This document shows, piece after piece, positions 1 through 8,540 of a DNA stretch of 64,000 nt. Source of the stretch: PALSA-350 sp963794165. Its GTDB lineage: Bacteria > Acidobacteriota > Terriglobia > Terriglobales > Acidobacteriaceae. A program made the translations under genes and the position numbers. Under the pieces are notes generated by a model. The model had not been told where the DNA came from, made no database searches, and saw nothing but the letters and a program-made list of their open reading frames with translations. The DNA lies in NCBI GenBank assembly GCA_963794165.1, contig CAWCCT010000013.1:124001-188000 (forward strand), in the 5' to 3' direction. Numbering within the stretch: the first letter of the stretch is position 1; every line of letters starts with the position of its first letter.

Positions 1-849
1 AACGATGGCGAAATTCGCTTTGCCATCTTCCTCGACACGATATTTCTTCATGTAATCAATGAGGCTTTCGACCACCGAAGAGGAGGGCGTAATGGGATAC
101 CACGTCACCACCGTCACGCCGGCGAACATCGCGCCCAGAGCGGCGGCCGCGTTCCCGTCGATGATGATCTTGCCCTGGGTCTCGTGCATGTGCTCGAGCA
201 TCAGCGGATCTTGTTTGGTCAAGGAATTGGCAGCAAAGTCGTGGCCGGCTTTTACGGCTGTCCAGTTGAGGTCAGCAGCCTTCTGCTTCTTGGCAAACTG
301 GCGGCGCACAGCCTTCTCCACCTCGATCAGATCCATGCCCAGCAACTGCGCCACCACGCCCACATAGATCATGTTCCGCACTAGTTTGCGCAGCTTGGCC
401 TCAGGGCAAACGGCAGCCGTGAGCTTGTCGAAAGGAACCGGGTAACAGACGACGTCGTCGCGATACTGCTTGAGGTTCAAGGCCTCGTCGTAGATGGCGG
501 CGCCCCCTGAGGGCAGCGAGAGGATGTCTTCGCGCGCGGTCTCGGCATTCATCGCCACTAACAGTTCTATTTCTCGCCTGCGCGCAACGTACCCTCGCTT
601 GCTGGCGCGAATGGTATACCACGTTGGTAACCCGGCAATATTCGATGGAAAAAGGTTCTTTCCGCTTACCGGGATACCCATCCCGAATATGCTCTTGAGT
701 AGCACCAGGTTGGCAGATTGCGACCCGGACCCGTTGACGGTCGCTACCTGAATGCTGAAGTCATTGATGATCCGTTCGGATGTTGGCGTCTGTAGTACCG
801 CTGAGCTACCCGTTCCGGGTACGCCCACGGCAACGTCTCCTGTCGCCAT
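1..849 (-). CDS. 2-oxoacid:acceptor oxidoreductase, alpha subunit (gamma-alpha fusion), 3' end outside window
   Basis: This open frame has no stop and runs off the left edge, giving the first 283 codons. Residues 1 to about 190 look like the gamma (POR/KOR gamma) domain. A POR_N-like thiamine-enzyme domain follows, with GNAAAALGAMFAGV and then TWYPITPSSS at about residue 250. That YPITPSS motif is typical of KorA/PorA-type subunits. The family oxidatively decarboxylates 2-oxoglutarate or other 2-oxoacids with CoA and reduces ferredoxin. The start ATG at 847-849 has AAGGA about 11 nt upstream. The beta subunit gene normally follows and would lie left of the window. Substrate (2-oxoglutarate versus pyruvate or branched-chain oxoacids) cannot be told from this part. 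The gene diverges from the DapA-like gene across a 222-nt gap in which no clear promoter was recognised. Confidence 0.85.
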   Translation of the reverse strand, partial: MATGDVAVGVPGTGSSAVLQTPTSERIINDFSIQVATVNGSGSQSANLVLLKSIFGMGIPVSGKNLFPSNIAGLPTWYTIRASKRGYVARRREIELLVAMNAETAREDILSLPSGGAAIYDEALNLKQYRDDVVCYPVPFDKLTAAVCPEAKLRKLVRNMIYVGVVAQLLGMDLIEVEKAVRRQFAKKQKAADLNWTAVKAGHDFAANSLTKQDPLMLEHMHETQGKIIIDGNAAAALGAMFAGVTVVTWYPITPSSSVVESLIDYMKKYRVEEDGKANFAIV

Positions 850-1071
850 TTGGCCGGATTCCTTCCCCGAGATGAATTGAGCGGCACTTGTCGCCAGCTA
901 GACTTCCGCTGTAACTCCGGTCTGGGTCAAGAAGGACCCTGATCACCGCCCACATAATTATAGTTCAGCGCTTCCGCCTGCTTTTGTCCGGGACATCCGA
1001 TGGCTCTAATTTGCCACTGGACGGGGAAATCCCGATTTGAGACGCGTTTGGGGCGGAATTAGAATGGTGGC

Positions 1072-2136
1072 ATGCTGCTAGAAGGTATCTTCGCCGCCGT
1101 AACGACTTGTTTCTACCCCGATGGGCGCCCCTACTGGCGCAAGCTGGAAGCAAACATGGAGCGCTACTCCCGCACCGCGATGAGCGGGATGGTGTTGCTG
1201 GGCTCGACGGGCGAAGCCGTGATGTTGAGCGATGAAGAGTCACGAGAGGCGCTGCGCGTAGCCGGATATGCGGCGGCTCCAGAGAAGGTTCTGTTGGCAG
1301 GGGTGGGGCGCGAAAGCGTCCTTGAGACCCTGCGCCTGGCGGATTACGCCGCCGAGGTGCAATACGATGCAGTCCTGGTGCGCACTCCTCATTACTACCG
1401 CAAACAGATGCGAAATCGGGAAATGCTGACCTATTACCAGGCGGTTGCCGACCGTTCGCCGCTGCCGGTGCTGCTTTACAGCGTGCCTAGTTGCACGGCG
1501 TACGACCTGCCGGTCGAAGTGGTCGCCGAGTTAGCCATGCATCCCAACATCGTGGGAATGAAGGACTCGAGCGGTAGCGTGGAGCGGATTGCGGAGCTGG
1601 TCCAAGCCACCCGCTCAGCCAGGAGGCGGACGGTCCCGGTCACCACCATCTTTGCCGCAGTTACATCGAGAATGCTGACGCCGCAGACCACAGACGAGGA
1701 AAAGCCGACTTTCGTAGCCGCGGAACAGCTTATTTCAGGATCGACGGCAGTTGCAGTGGCGCCCCCTCGGCCTCCGCTCAAGACCCGTACCCGGGAAGTG
1801 GGTTTCCAGCTGCTTTGCGGCTCTGCCCAGAAGCTGTATCCCTCGCTGGAAGCCGGAGCCACCGGTGGAGTGCTGGCGCTCGCAAGCTTTGCTCCGCAGG
1901 CATCCTGTGAGGTGTACACCGCCTGGGCGGAAAAGGATCCAGGGCTGGCGGCCGAAAAACAGGAGCGGATTGCCCAGGCGGGCATCGAGATTGCGGGCAA
2001 GATGGGAATTCCCGGGGTGAAGTATGCGCTGGATCTGAATGGCTATTACGGCGGAAGGCCCAGAATGCCATTGTTGCCCTTAACCGGGGACGAGCAGCGC
2101 GTGGTCGATGAGTTAATGGCGGATATTCGTAACTAG
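1072..2136 (+). CDS. Dihydrodipicolinate synthase family (DapA-like) aldolase/lyase
   Basis: A 354-residue class I aldolase-fold protein. The GSTGEA motif (about residues 44-49) matches the GTTGE pyruvate-binding loop. YSVP at about 138 matches the YNVP tyrosine, and GMKDSSG at about 164 carries the Schiff-base lysine. The region GVLALASFAPQ is the usual late family motif. Typical members are about 290-300 residues. The excess lies in a roughly 50-residue insertion between the lysine motif and the FQLLCGSAQ strand (about residues 180-235), which is rich in Thr, Pro and Arg. The gene stands alone, divergent from the oxidoreductase and convergent with carB. It may be DHDPS proper or one of the many DapA-like lyases (N-acetylneuraminate lyase, KDG aldolase and others). 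The key residues fit pyruvate condensation, but the substrate is unknown. Confidence 0.85.
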   Translation: MLLEGIFAAVTTCFYPDGRPYWRKLEANMERYSRTAMSGMVLLGSTGEAVMLSDEESREALRVAGYAAAPEKVLLAGVGRESVLETLRLADYAAEVQYDAVLVRTPHYYRKQMRNREMLTYYQAVADRSPLPVLLYSVPSCTAYDLPVEVVAELAMHPNIVGMKDSSGSVERIAELVQATRSARRRTVPVTTIFAAVTSRMLTPQTTDEEKPTFVAAEQLISGSTAVAVAPPRPPLKTRTREVGFQLLCGSAQKLYPSLEAGATGGVLALASFAPQASCEVYTAWAEKDPGLAAEKQERIAQAGIEIAGKMGIPGVKYALDLNGYYGGRPRMPLLPLTGDEQRVVDELMADIRN

Positions 2137-2185
2137 GACGGATTCACTTAAGGCTCGGGTTCCCCTTTGGGATCGGTTGCACGGA

Positions 2186-2217
2186 CCCAGGTCTCAAAAG
2201 CGAGACCTGGGGCACCC
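2186..2217. repeat. Palindromic hairpin with GGGGCACCC tail (solo stem of family A)
   Basis: CCCAGGTCTC and GAGACCTGGG form a perfect 10-bp stem around a 6-nt loop, followed by GCACCC. The tail and architecture match the hairpins in the family A foldback elements at 5.7 kb and 17.7 kb. It lies in the gap between convergent genes (dapA-like and carB) and may also act as a terminator for either, although there is no strong T-run. Confidence 0.55.
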
Positions 2218-2234
2218 TTCTATTTTCTGGAAGC

Positions 2235-5200
2235 CTAGTGGGTGGGTACGGGCTCCCGGCGTAATTCCTGCAGAGCGTTGACGGTGATTTGGCGCCGCTG
2301 GGTCGCGGCAATTCCCTCCGCCGCTGCCCTGGCCGCCGCAATGGTCGTGATGGTGGGGATTCTCTGGATCACCGCCGCCCGGCGAATTGCTCTTTCATCA
2401 AAGAACGTGTCCTGACCGTGCGGGGTGTTCACGATGAGCTGAATACGCTCTCCCTTGATCAGGTCGACCACGTTCGGCCGGCCCTCTTTCACCTTGTAGA
2501 CACGTTCCACCACCATGCCGGCCCGCTCCAGCACATCGGCAGTACCCTGCGTCGCTACCAGGCGAAAGCCCAAGTCGACATATTGCCGGGCGAGGTCTAC
2601 CGCCATTGCTTTATCGCGGTCATTCACGCTGAAGAAAACCGTGCCCTTTACTGGCAGCATCTGCCCGGCCGAGAGTTGCGCCTTGGCGAAGGCTTCACCG
2701 AAATTATCGGCGACCCCCATGACTTCGCCGGTCGACTTCATCTCCGGCCCCAGGACCGTATCCACGCCGGGAAACTTGTTCCAGGGAAAGACCGGCGATT
2801 TGACGAAAAAGTGACTACCGGTGGCGAGATCCGTTCGCTCGGCTACCTGGTCCGGCATCAATTCGCGCAACGTGCGGCCGGTCATCAGCCGTGCAGCTAT
2901 TTTGGCCAGGGGCACCCCCGTCGCCTTGGAAACGTAAGGAACGGTACGGGAAGCACGTGGATTTACTTCGATGACGAACACCTTATCCTGTTCCCCTTGC
3001 CTGCGCTGGATGGCGAACTGCAGGTTCACCAGGCCGACCACGTTCAAGGCCAGTGCAAGCTCGCGGGTATACCTACGAATCGTGTCGAGCGTGGAAGGGG
3101 AAAGATCGGCTGCAGGCAGGACGCAGGAAGAGTCTCCGGAGTGAATGCCGGCTTCTTCAATATGCTGCATGATCCCAGCTATCACCACGTCTCTGCCATC
3201 GCAGAGAGCGTCTACGTCGACTTCGACTGCGTCTTCGAGAAAGTGATCGACCAGTACAGGGCGCTCCTGGGAGTATTCCACCGCTTCCGCCATATAGCGG
3301 CGCACGGTATCAGCGTCATAAGCGATGACCATCGCCCGGCCGCCTAACACATAGGACGGCCTTACCAACACGGGATAGCCGACGCGCTCCGCACCTTCCA
3401 GGGCTTGCTCGACGGTAGTGACCATGGCGCCCGGCGGTTGCGGAATATTCAGATCCTCCAGCAACCGGCCGAAGCGTTTGCGATCCTCCGCCAGATCGAT
3501 GGATTCAGGAGAGGTACCCAGGATGGTAATGCCTCCTGCTTTCAGCGGGAGGGCGAGGTTCAGTGGCGTCTGGCCGCCGAACTGCACGATCATTCCAATC
3601 TCAGCGCCAGACGATGCCTCGTGCTCATAGACGGCCAATACATCTTCCAGGGTGAGTGGTTCGAAGTACAACCGGTCGCTGGTATCGTAGTCGGTCGACA
3701 CCGTCTCCGGATTGCAGTTGACCATGATGGTTTCGTAGTCGTCTTCCCTGAGTGCAAACGCTGCATGGCAGCAGCAGTAGTCAAACTCGATTCCCTGGCC
3801 GATGCGGTTGGGCCCGCTGCCCAAAATGATTACTTTGCGCCGGGGCGTGGGCGGCGCTTCATCTTCCTCGTCGTAGGTCGAATAGAGGTAAGGAGTGTCG
3901 CTATCGAATTCCGCGGCGCAGGTATCCACCTTTTTGAAGATCGGGGTGACGCCCTGCCGTTGCCGCAACTCTCTTACCGCAGTTGCCCCCTCCACATTAT
4001 CCATGCCCCAGACTTCGGCGATTCTTGCGTCGGAGATGCCCATCCGCTTGGCCTTACGCAGAACATCCGCCGGCATGGTTTCAAGCTTGTAGTCGGCAAG
4101 TTTCTGAATGGCGTCGGTCACTTCTTTAATTTGATAAAGAAACCACGGATCCATCGACGTCATGCGGGCTATCTCCCGCACTGAGAGCCCGCAGCGTAGC
4201 GCATAGCGGATGTAGTTCAGCCGCTCGGGTTGCGGGGTCACCAGGCGCTGCGTTAGACGCCTCGGCTCGATCACCTCGGTGCTGATGCGTTTGCCGGTGT
4301 CGAGCGACCGTAACGCCTTCATCAACGCTTCCTTGAAAGTGCGGCCCAGCGCCATCACTTCGCCGACTGACTTCATCTGCGGTCCCAGGTTCTCATCCGC
4401 CCCGGGAAACTTCTCGAACTGCCACTTGGGAATCTTTACCACCACGTAGTCGATGCTCGGCTCGAAGCAAGCCGGGGTCTTGCGGGTGATGTCATTGGGA
4501 ATTTCATCGAGCGTGTAGCCAACGGCCAGCTTGGCGGCGATCTTTGCGATGGGGTAGCCGGTGGCCTTCGAAGCCAGCGCCGAGGAGCGTGATACGCGCG
4601 GATTCATCTCAATGACGGTCATGCGGCCGCTAGCCGGGTTGACCGCGAATTGCACATTGGAGCCACCGGTTTCGACACCGATCTCGCGCATGATGCGAAT
4701 GGCCGCGTCGCGCATGGATTGGTATTCGCGGTCGGTCAATGTTTGGGCCGGCGCCACGGTGATCGAATCGCCGGTGTGCACACCCATCGGATCCATGTTC
4801 TCGATGGAGCAGATGATGATCACATTGTCGGCGAGATCGCGCATGACTTCGAGCTCGTATTCTTTCCAGCCCAGCACCGACTCTTCGATCAGGCACTCGT
4901 GAACCGGAGAAAGATCGAGCCCGCGGGCCAGGATCTCCATCAACTCTTCCCGGTTATAGGCCAGTCCGCCGCCAGAGCCGCCCAACGTAAAGGATGGCCG
5001 GATGATGACCGGGAAGCCGATTTTGGCCGCGAATTCCGCGCCGTCGCGAATGTTGTTTACCAGTGCAGAGCGAGGAATATCGAGGCCAATGCGCGCCATG
5101 GCGTCTTTGAAGAGGAGCCGGTCTTCCGCTTTCTTGATGGCTTCAAGGCGGGCACCGATCATTTCGACGTCGTATTTTTCAAGGATGCCGGCGTCGGCTA

Positions 5201-5540
5201 GATCGACGGCAAGATTCAGAGCTGTCTGTCCCCCTACGGTAGGCAGCAGGGCGAATTTTCCCGAACGACGACCGTGGTCATCGGTCATTCGCTCGCACTC
5301 GCGGCGGATGATCTCTTCGACATATTCCGGAGTCAAGGGCTCGATATAGGTGCGGTCGGCAAGCTCCGGATCGGTCATGATCGTAGCTGGATTGGAATTG
5401 ACCAGCACCACCTCGTAGCCTTCGGCCTTAAGCGCTTTGCAGGCCTGGGTGCCGGAGTAGTCAAACTCCGCCGACTGACCGATCACTATTGGGCCTGAGC
5501 CGATCACGAGAATCTTTGTTATGTCGTTCCTGCGTGGCAT
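2235..5540 (-). CDS. carB: Carbamoyl-phosphate synthase large subunit
   Basis: An 1101-residue protein, about the normal family length. It has two homologous ATP-grasp halves, each introduced by a GSGP motif (ILVIGSGPIVIGQ near residue 12; VIILGSGPNRIGQG near 570), and a C-terminal MGS-like allosteric domain from about residue 965. It makes carbamoyl phosphate from bicarbonate, ammonia (from CarA glutamine hydrolysis) and two ATP, for pyrimidine and arginine synthesis. The first half carries the carboxyphosphate site (EYELEVMRD; ENMDPMGVHTGDS) and the second the carbamate kinase site (EDAVEVDVDALCDG; HIEEAGIHSGDS). It is downstream of carA on the same strand but 366 nt away, separated by a foldback repeat. 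That is unusual, because carA and carB are normally adjacent. The start MPRRNDITK is the standard N-terminus. Confidence 0.98.
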   Translation of the reverse strand: MPRRNDITKILVIGSGPIVIGQSAEFDYSGTQACKALKAEGYEVVLVNSNPATIMTDPELADRTYIEPLTPEYVEEIIRRECERMTDDHGRRSGKFALLPTVGGQTALNLAVDLADAGILEKYDVEMIGARLEAIKKAEDRLLFKDAMARIGLDIPRSALVNNIRDGAEFAAKIGFPVIIRPSFTLGGSGGGLAYNREELMEILARGLDLSPVHECLIEESVLGWKEYELEVMRDLADNVIIICSIENMDPMGVHTGDSITVAPAQTLTDREYQSMRDAAIRIMREIGVETGGSNVQFAVNPASGRMTVIEMNPRVSRSSALASKATGYPIAKIAAKLAVGYTLDEIPNDITRKTPACFEPSIDYVVVKIPKWQFEKFPGADENLGPQMKSVGEVMALGRTFKEALMKALRSLDTGKRISTEVIEPRRLTQRLVTPQPERLNYIRYALRCGLSVREIARMTSMDPWFLYQIKEVTDAIQKLADYKLETMPADVLRKAKRMGISDARIAEVWGMDNVEGATAVRELRQRQGVTPIFKKVDTCAAEFDSDTPYLYSTYDEEDEAPPTPRRKVIILGSGPNRIGQGIEFDYCCCHAAFALREDDYETIMVNCNPETVSTDYDTSDRLYFEPLTLEDVLAVYEHEASSGAEIGMIVQFGGQTPLNLALPLKAGGITILGTSPESIDLAEDRKRFGRLLEDLNIPQPPGAMVTTVEQALEGAERVGYPVLVRPSYVLGGRAMVIAYDADTVRRYMAEAVEYSQERPVLVDHFLEDAVEVDVDALCDGRDVVIAGIMQHIEEAGIHSGDSSCVLPAADLSPSTLDTIRRYTRELALALNVVGLVNLQFAIQRRQGEQDKVFVIEVNPRASRTVPYVSKATGVPLAKIAARLMTGRTLRELMPDQVAERTDLATGSHFFVKSPVFPWNKFPGVDTVLGPEMKSTGEVMGVADNFGEAFAKAQLSAGQMLPVKGTVFFSVNDRDKAMAVDLARQYVDLGFRLVATQGTADVLERAGMVVERVYKVKEGRPNVVDLIKGERIQLIVNTPHGQDTFFDERAIRRAAVIQRIPTITTIAAARAAAEGIAATQRRQITVNALQELRREPVPTH

Positions 5541-5691
5541 TTTTTCTTCCGTTCGAAGTGGGGCTTTGACGTCTCTCTGTTATTACGCTTGGTTTCCTGC
5601 AGTGGCTAAAGGCACCCCTGTTGGTGTTTAAACAGACGGGCTAAAGCCCGTCCCCTTCAGCACCAAAGCTTGATGCCCCGCCGTTAGACCA

Positions 5692-5859
5692 GCGACGGAC
5701 TTCGGGTGCCCCACATCTCGCTCGTTTTCCGCGAGATGTGGGATACCACGGCTCTAACCCCGAAGCTTTCGACTCCCAACGGACAATTAAGGTCGAGGTT
5801 CGCGGTATCCCACATCTCGCGGAAAACGAGCGAGATGTGGGGCGCCCGAAGTCCGTCGC
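5692..5859. repeat. Family A foldback element, copy 1, within the carA-carB gap
   Basis: Two 56-nt arms (5692-5747 and 5804-5859) are inverted repeats of one another with a single mismatch, around a 56-nt spacer. Each arm contains its own hairpin, with CCCACATCTCGC opposite GCGAGATGTGGG, beside GGGTGCCCC or GGGGCGCCC. Further out, GACGGGCTAAAGCCCGTCCCC-type palindromes flank the element (about 5636-5656 and 5873-5893), also inverted to each other. The spacer is similar to the spacer of the copy at 17.6-17.8 kb in reverse orientation, so this is a dispersed family and not a local terminator. It resembles a MITE or REP doublet mobilised in trans. The 5541-5906 gap holds nothing else. Confidence 0.85.
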
Positions 5860-5906
5860 AGATCCGGATCCGGACGGGCTAAAACCCGTCCCCCTCACTT
5901 CCCAGA

Positions 5907-7052
5907 TCACCTCTTCCACTCTTCCATCATTTTTCGGAAGTCGCGGAAGAGGTAATTGGAGTCATGGGGCCCGGGGCTCGCCTCCGGATGGTATTGCACG
6001 CTGAAAAGCGGCAAGGTGCGATGGCGCAGGCCTTCGAGCGTGCTGTCGTTCAGGTCGACGTGGGTGAGCTCGACTTCACTCTGATTGATCGAGTCCGGAT
6101 CGACAGCGTAATTGTGGTTGTGCGCAGTGATCTCCACCTTGCCGGTCTTCGTCTGCTGTACGGGATGGTTCCCTCCATGATGCCCAAACTTGAGTTTGTA
6201 AGTCTTGCCACCAAGAGCTAAGCCGATTACCTGATGGCCAAGACAGATCCCAAACATAGGCCGCCGTCCCATCAACTTGCGGATGTTTTCCTGAGCGTAG
6301 GTCACCGGTTCCGGATCACCAGGCCCATTCGACAGGAAAATGCCGTCAGGGTTCAGGGCCAGCACATCCTCCGCCGAGGTCTCTGCCGGCACCACGGTGA
6401 CGCGGCAGGCTTCGCGGGCCAGCATGCGCAGGATGTTGTGCTTGATGCCAAAGTCATAGGCCACTACATGCAGATCGGGAGGGGGCAGCTTCAGGCTCTC
6501 GTCGCCCTGCTGCAGGGGATCTCCGTTAAAGTTTCGCCGGTCGTTGCAGTCCCACTCATAAGAAGTCTTGGTGCTCACCACCTTGGCCAAATCAGTGCCA
6601 TCCATCTTGCGAATGCCGCGGGCCTTGAGGATGAGTTTGTCCGGATCGGTTTCCTGCGATGAAATGACTCCGCGCAGCGCACCATACGTACGCAAATGGC
6701 GAACCACAGCCCGAGTGTCGATCTCGGCAATCACCGGGACGTTGAAGCGTTCGAGGTATTCCTCAGTCACCTGCTGGGAGCGCCAGTTCGAGCTGATCGG
6801 CGAAAACTCACGCGTTACCAGGCCCTCGATGTAAGGACGGCTGGCCTCGTTGTCAGCAGCATTGGTTCCGTAGTTTCCGATTTGCGGATTGGTCAGAACA
6901 ACAATCTGTCCAGCGTAGGAGGGATCAGTGAAAATTTCCTGGTAGCCTGTCAGGGCGGTATTGAAAACCACTTCGCCAAAACATTCGCGCTTGGCGCCAT
7001 AGCTCTCACCGCGGAAGATGCGCCCGTCTTCGAGCGCGAGGATTGCCTGCAT
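5907..7052 (-). CDS. carA: Carbamoyl-phosphate synthase small subunit (glutaminase)
   Basis: A 381-residue protein of normal length. The N-terminal CPSase_sm_chain domain (ALEDGRIFRGESYG; FNTALTGYQEIFTDPSY; NPQIGNYG) is followed by a class I glutamine amidotransferase domain. That domain has the nucleophile Cys in GICLGHQ and the catalytic His/Glu in QYHPEASPGP. It hydrolyses glutamine and channels ammonia to CarB. It probably forms one transcript with carB, although the 366-nt repeat-filled gap could alter the stoichiometry. The start MQAILALEDG is canonical. Confidence 0.98.
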   Translation of the reverse strand: MQAILALEDGRIFRGESYGAKRECFGEVVFNTALTGYQEIFTDPSYAGQIVVLTNPQIGNYGTNAADNEASRPYIEGLVTREFSPISSNWRSQQVTEEYLERFNVPVIAEIDTRAVVRHLRTYGALRGVISSQETDPDKLILKARGIRKMDGTDLAKVVSTKTSYEWDCNDRRNFNGDPLQQGDESLKLPPPDLHVVAYDFGIKHNILRMLAREACRVTVVPAETSAEDVLALNPDGIFLSNGPGDPEPVTYAQENIRKLMGRRPMFGICLGHQVIGLALGGKTYKLKFGHHGGNHPVQQTKTGKVEITAHNHNYAVDPDSINQSEVELTHVDLNDSTLEGLRHRTLPLFSVQYHPEASPGPHDSNYLFRDFRKMMEEWKR

Positions 7053-7103
7053 GGCTTCTCCGTCGAGTGGATTTAGTCAAGTTTAACAGGTATCAGCGGC
7101 GAG

Positions 7104-7631
7104 TCAGTGGATAATGCCCATGTCTTCCGCAGGCCAATAGACAAAGGCGGCCTTGCCGTAAATCAGATCCTGAGGCACCGGTCCGAAGTCGCGGCTGTCG
7201 CTCGAAATGGAGCGATGATCGCCCATAACGAAGTACTCACCTTGAGGAATAATCATCGCGTCCAGCGAGCGGCTGTCGTGATACCGTCGCGGTACGTAAG
7301 GCTCGGGTAGCAGCCTGCCGTTGATATAAGTACGGCCGTCATCGATGCGAAGCTCATCGCCAGGCTCCGCGATGACGCGCTTGATATAACTTTTCCGGGG
7401 ATCGCGGGGGTAATGAAAAACCACTACATCACCGCGATGAACGCTGGCAAAGTGATATAGAAATTTGTTGATGAAGAGCCGGTCCTGGTCTCCCAGGCGA
7501 GGCAACATACTGGTGCCCTCAACTCTCACCGGCTGGTAAAGAAAGGTGATGATGAAAAAAGAGACAGCGAGCGAAAACAGCATGTCGCGGCCCCACAGCC
7601 AGAAACTGCGTCCTGAGTCTTCTCTTTCCAT
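7104..7631 (-). CDS. lepB: Signal peptidase I
   Basis: An S26-family membrane serine peptidase of 175 residues from the chosen start. A transmembrane segment at about residues 17-33 precedes the catalytic serine (EGTSMLP, Ser41). The general-base lysine is in YIKRVIAEPGD (Lys84), and the box E motif GDHRSISSDSRDFG follows. It removes signal peptides at the outer face of the inner membrane. The ATG at 7631 is chosen because it overlaps the upstream stop as TGATG, the classic translational-coupling arrangement. A start 10 codons earlier is open but would overlap the neighbour by 31 nt. It is coupled to the exported protein upstream. Confidence 0.95.
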   Translation of the reverse strand: MEREDSGRSFWLWGRDMLFSLAVSFFIITFLYQPVRVEGTSMLPRLGDQDRLFINKFLYHFASVHRGDVVVFHYPRDPRKSYIKRVIAEPGDELRIDDGRTYINGRLLPEPYVPRRYHDSRSLDAMIIPQGEYFVMGDHRSISSDSRDFGPVPQDLIYGKAAFVYWPAEDMGIIH

Positions 7632-8437
7632 CAGTTGCAGCCCGGACTGCCGAACGGGCACAGAATTTGTTGTTTCCGTTTTTGCATTGGTTGTTGCTGG
7701 TTGGCGGGCACCATCTGCGCCTGCCCCCGTGCCTGATCGTTCCCGGCGAGTTGCGACTCCTCAAGCACAAGTGGGCGCTGCAAAACCATCTCGACCGACG
7801 TTCCGGTAGGAATCACGATATCGTTGCCACGCGTAAACAGAGTGTAAATGGTGCCTGCAGCCGCCCCCGCTAGAGAACCGTAGCCGACTCCCTTGGCGAC
7901 GTCTCCCGTCGCCGCGCCGCCAATAACACCGCCCTCGGCGCCAATCGCCGCCCCTTTAAGCACGTTGCCCACGTCGCGGCCTTTGTTCCCTGCCTGCTCT
8001 ACCGTGCCTTCGCTCCCTTTTACCTTGGGCCCGTCAGAGCCGGGCAAACTGTTGAGGACTCCCGGTACCTCAACCACCTGGCCGTTAGGAAAGATCATGG
8101 TGGTGAAATGCAGGTCCAGTTGCGCCCGGCCTTTTACCCGGCCGGGCCGCACGACGCGGTCAACAGTACCCTGCACGTAAACACCGACAGGAATCATAAT
8201 CCGTGAATTGCCGACCACCGGGAATGAAGAAATCAGGTAGACGCCATCCCCCTGCTGCGCAGTTTTGGTGTTGATCGCGCTTTTGAGCGATAACAAGACC
8301 TTGGTTCCCGCGGGAACGGTGAAAGTATGAGGTGGCTGGACGGAAGGCGTGGGGGCAGATGCGGTCTGCGCCAGTCCATGGGTGGCCAAGATTCCCGCTA
8401 GCAGCCCCACAACGGCAAACCGCTCCCGAACGCTCAT
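7631..8437 (-). CDS. Exported protein with glycine-zipper segment, unknown function
   Basis: A 268-residue protein with an N-terminal signal peptide (hydrophobic stretch then AQTASA). A predicted beta-rich domain follows (TFTVPAGTKVLLSLKSAINTK; later GNDIVIPTGTSVEMVLQRPL), of the kind found in acidobacterial TrbI-like or conjugation-like exported proteins. A central Gly/Ala-rich stretch (GAAIGAEGGVIGGAATGDVAKGVGYGSLAGAAAG) looks like a glycine-zipper membrane helix pair. The C-terminus is Gln-rich and ends with a Cys pair (CPFGSPGCN). The ATG at 8437 follows an in-frame GTG at 8440. The gene is translationally coupled to lepB. Function unknown; an envelope or outer-membrane role is inferred. 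Confidence 0.75.
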   Translation of the reverse strand: MSVRERFAVVGLLAGILATHGLAQTASAPTPSVQPPHTFTVPAGTKVLLSLKSAINTKTAQQGDGVYLISSFPVVGNSRIMIPVGVYVQGTVDRVVRPGRVKGRAQLDLHFTTMIFPNGQVVEVPGVLNSLPGSDGPKVKGSEGTVEQAGNKGRDVGNVLKGAAIGAEGGVIGGAATGDVAKGVGYGSLAGAAAGTIYTLFTRGNDIVIPTGTSVEMVLQRPLVLEESQLAGNDQARGQAQMVPANQQQPMQKRKQQILCPFGSPGCN

Positions 8438-8540
8438 CACGCCAACCTCAGTTCAAAGTATAGACGTCTCTGGAAAGCCATCGGCGAGCGTATTACCTTA
8501 TTGTCCCGAATTAAAACCGGGTAACATCGCAGTAGTAAGC

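Noticed and set aside
2289..3347. Long open frames antisense to carB (350 and 260 codons)
   Set aside because: Shadows of carB codon bias with no recognisable domain.
5641..6004. Open frames across the carA-carB gap
   Set aside because: They are read-throughs of the foldback arms, not genes.
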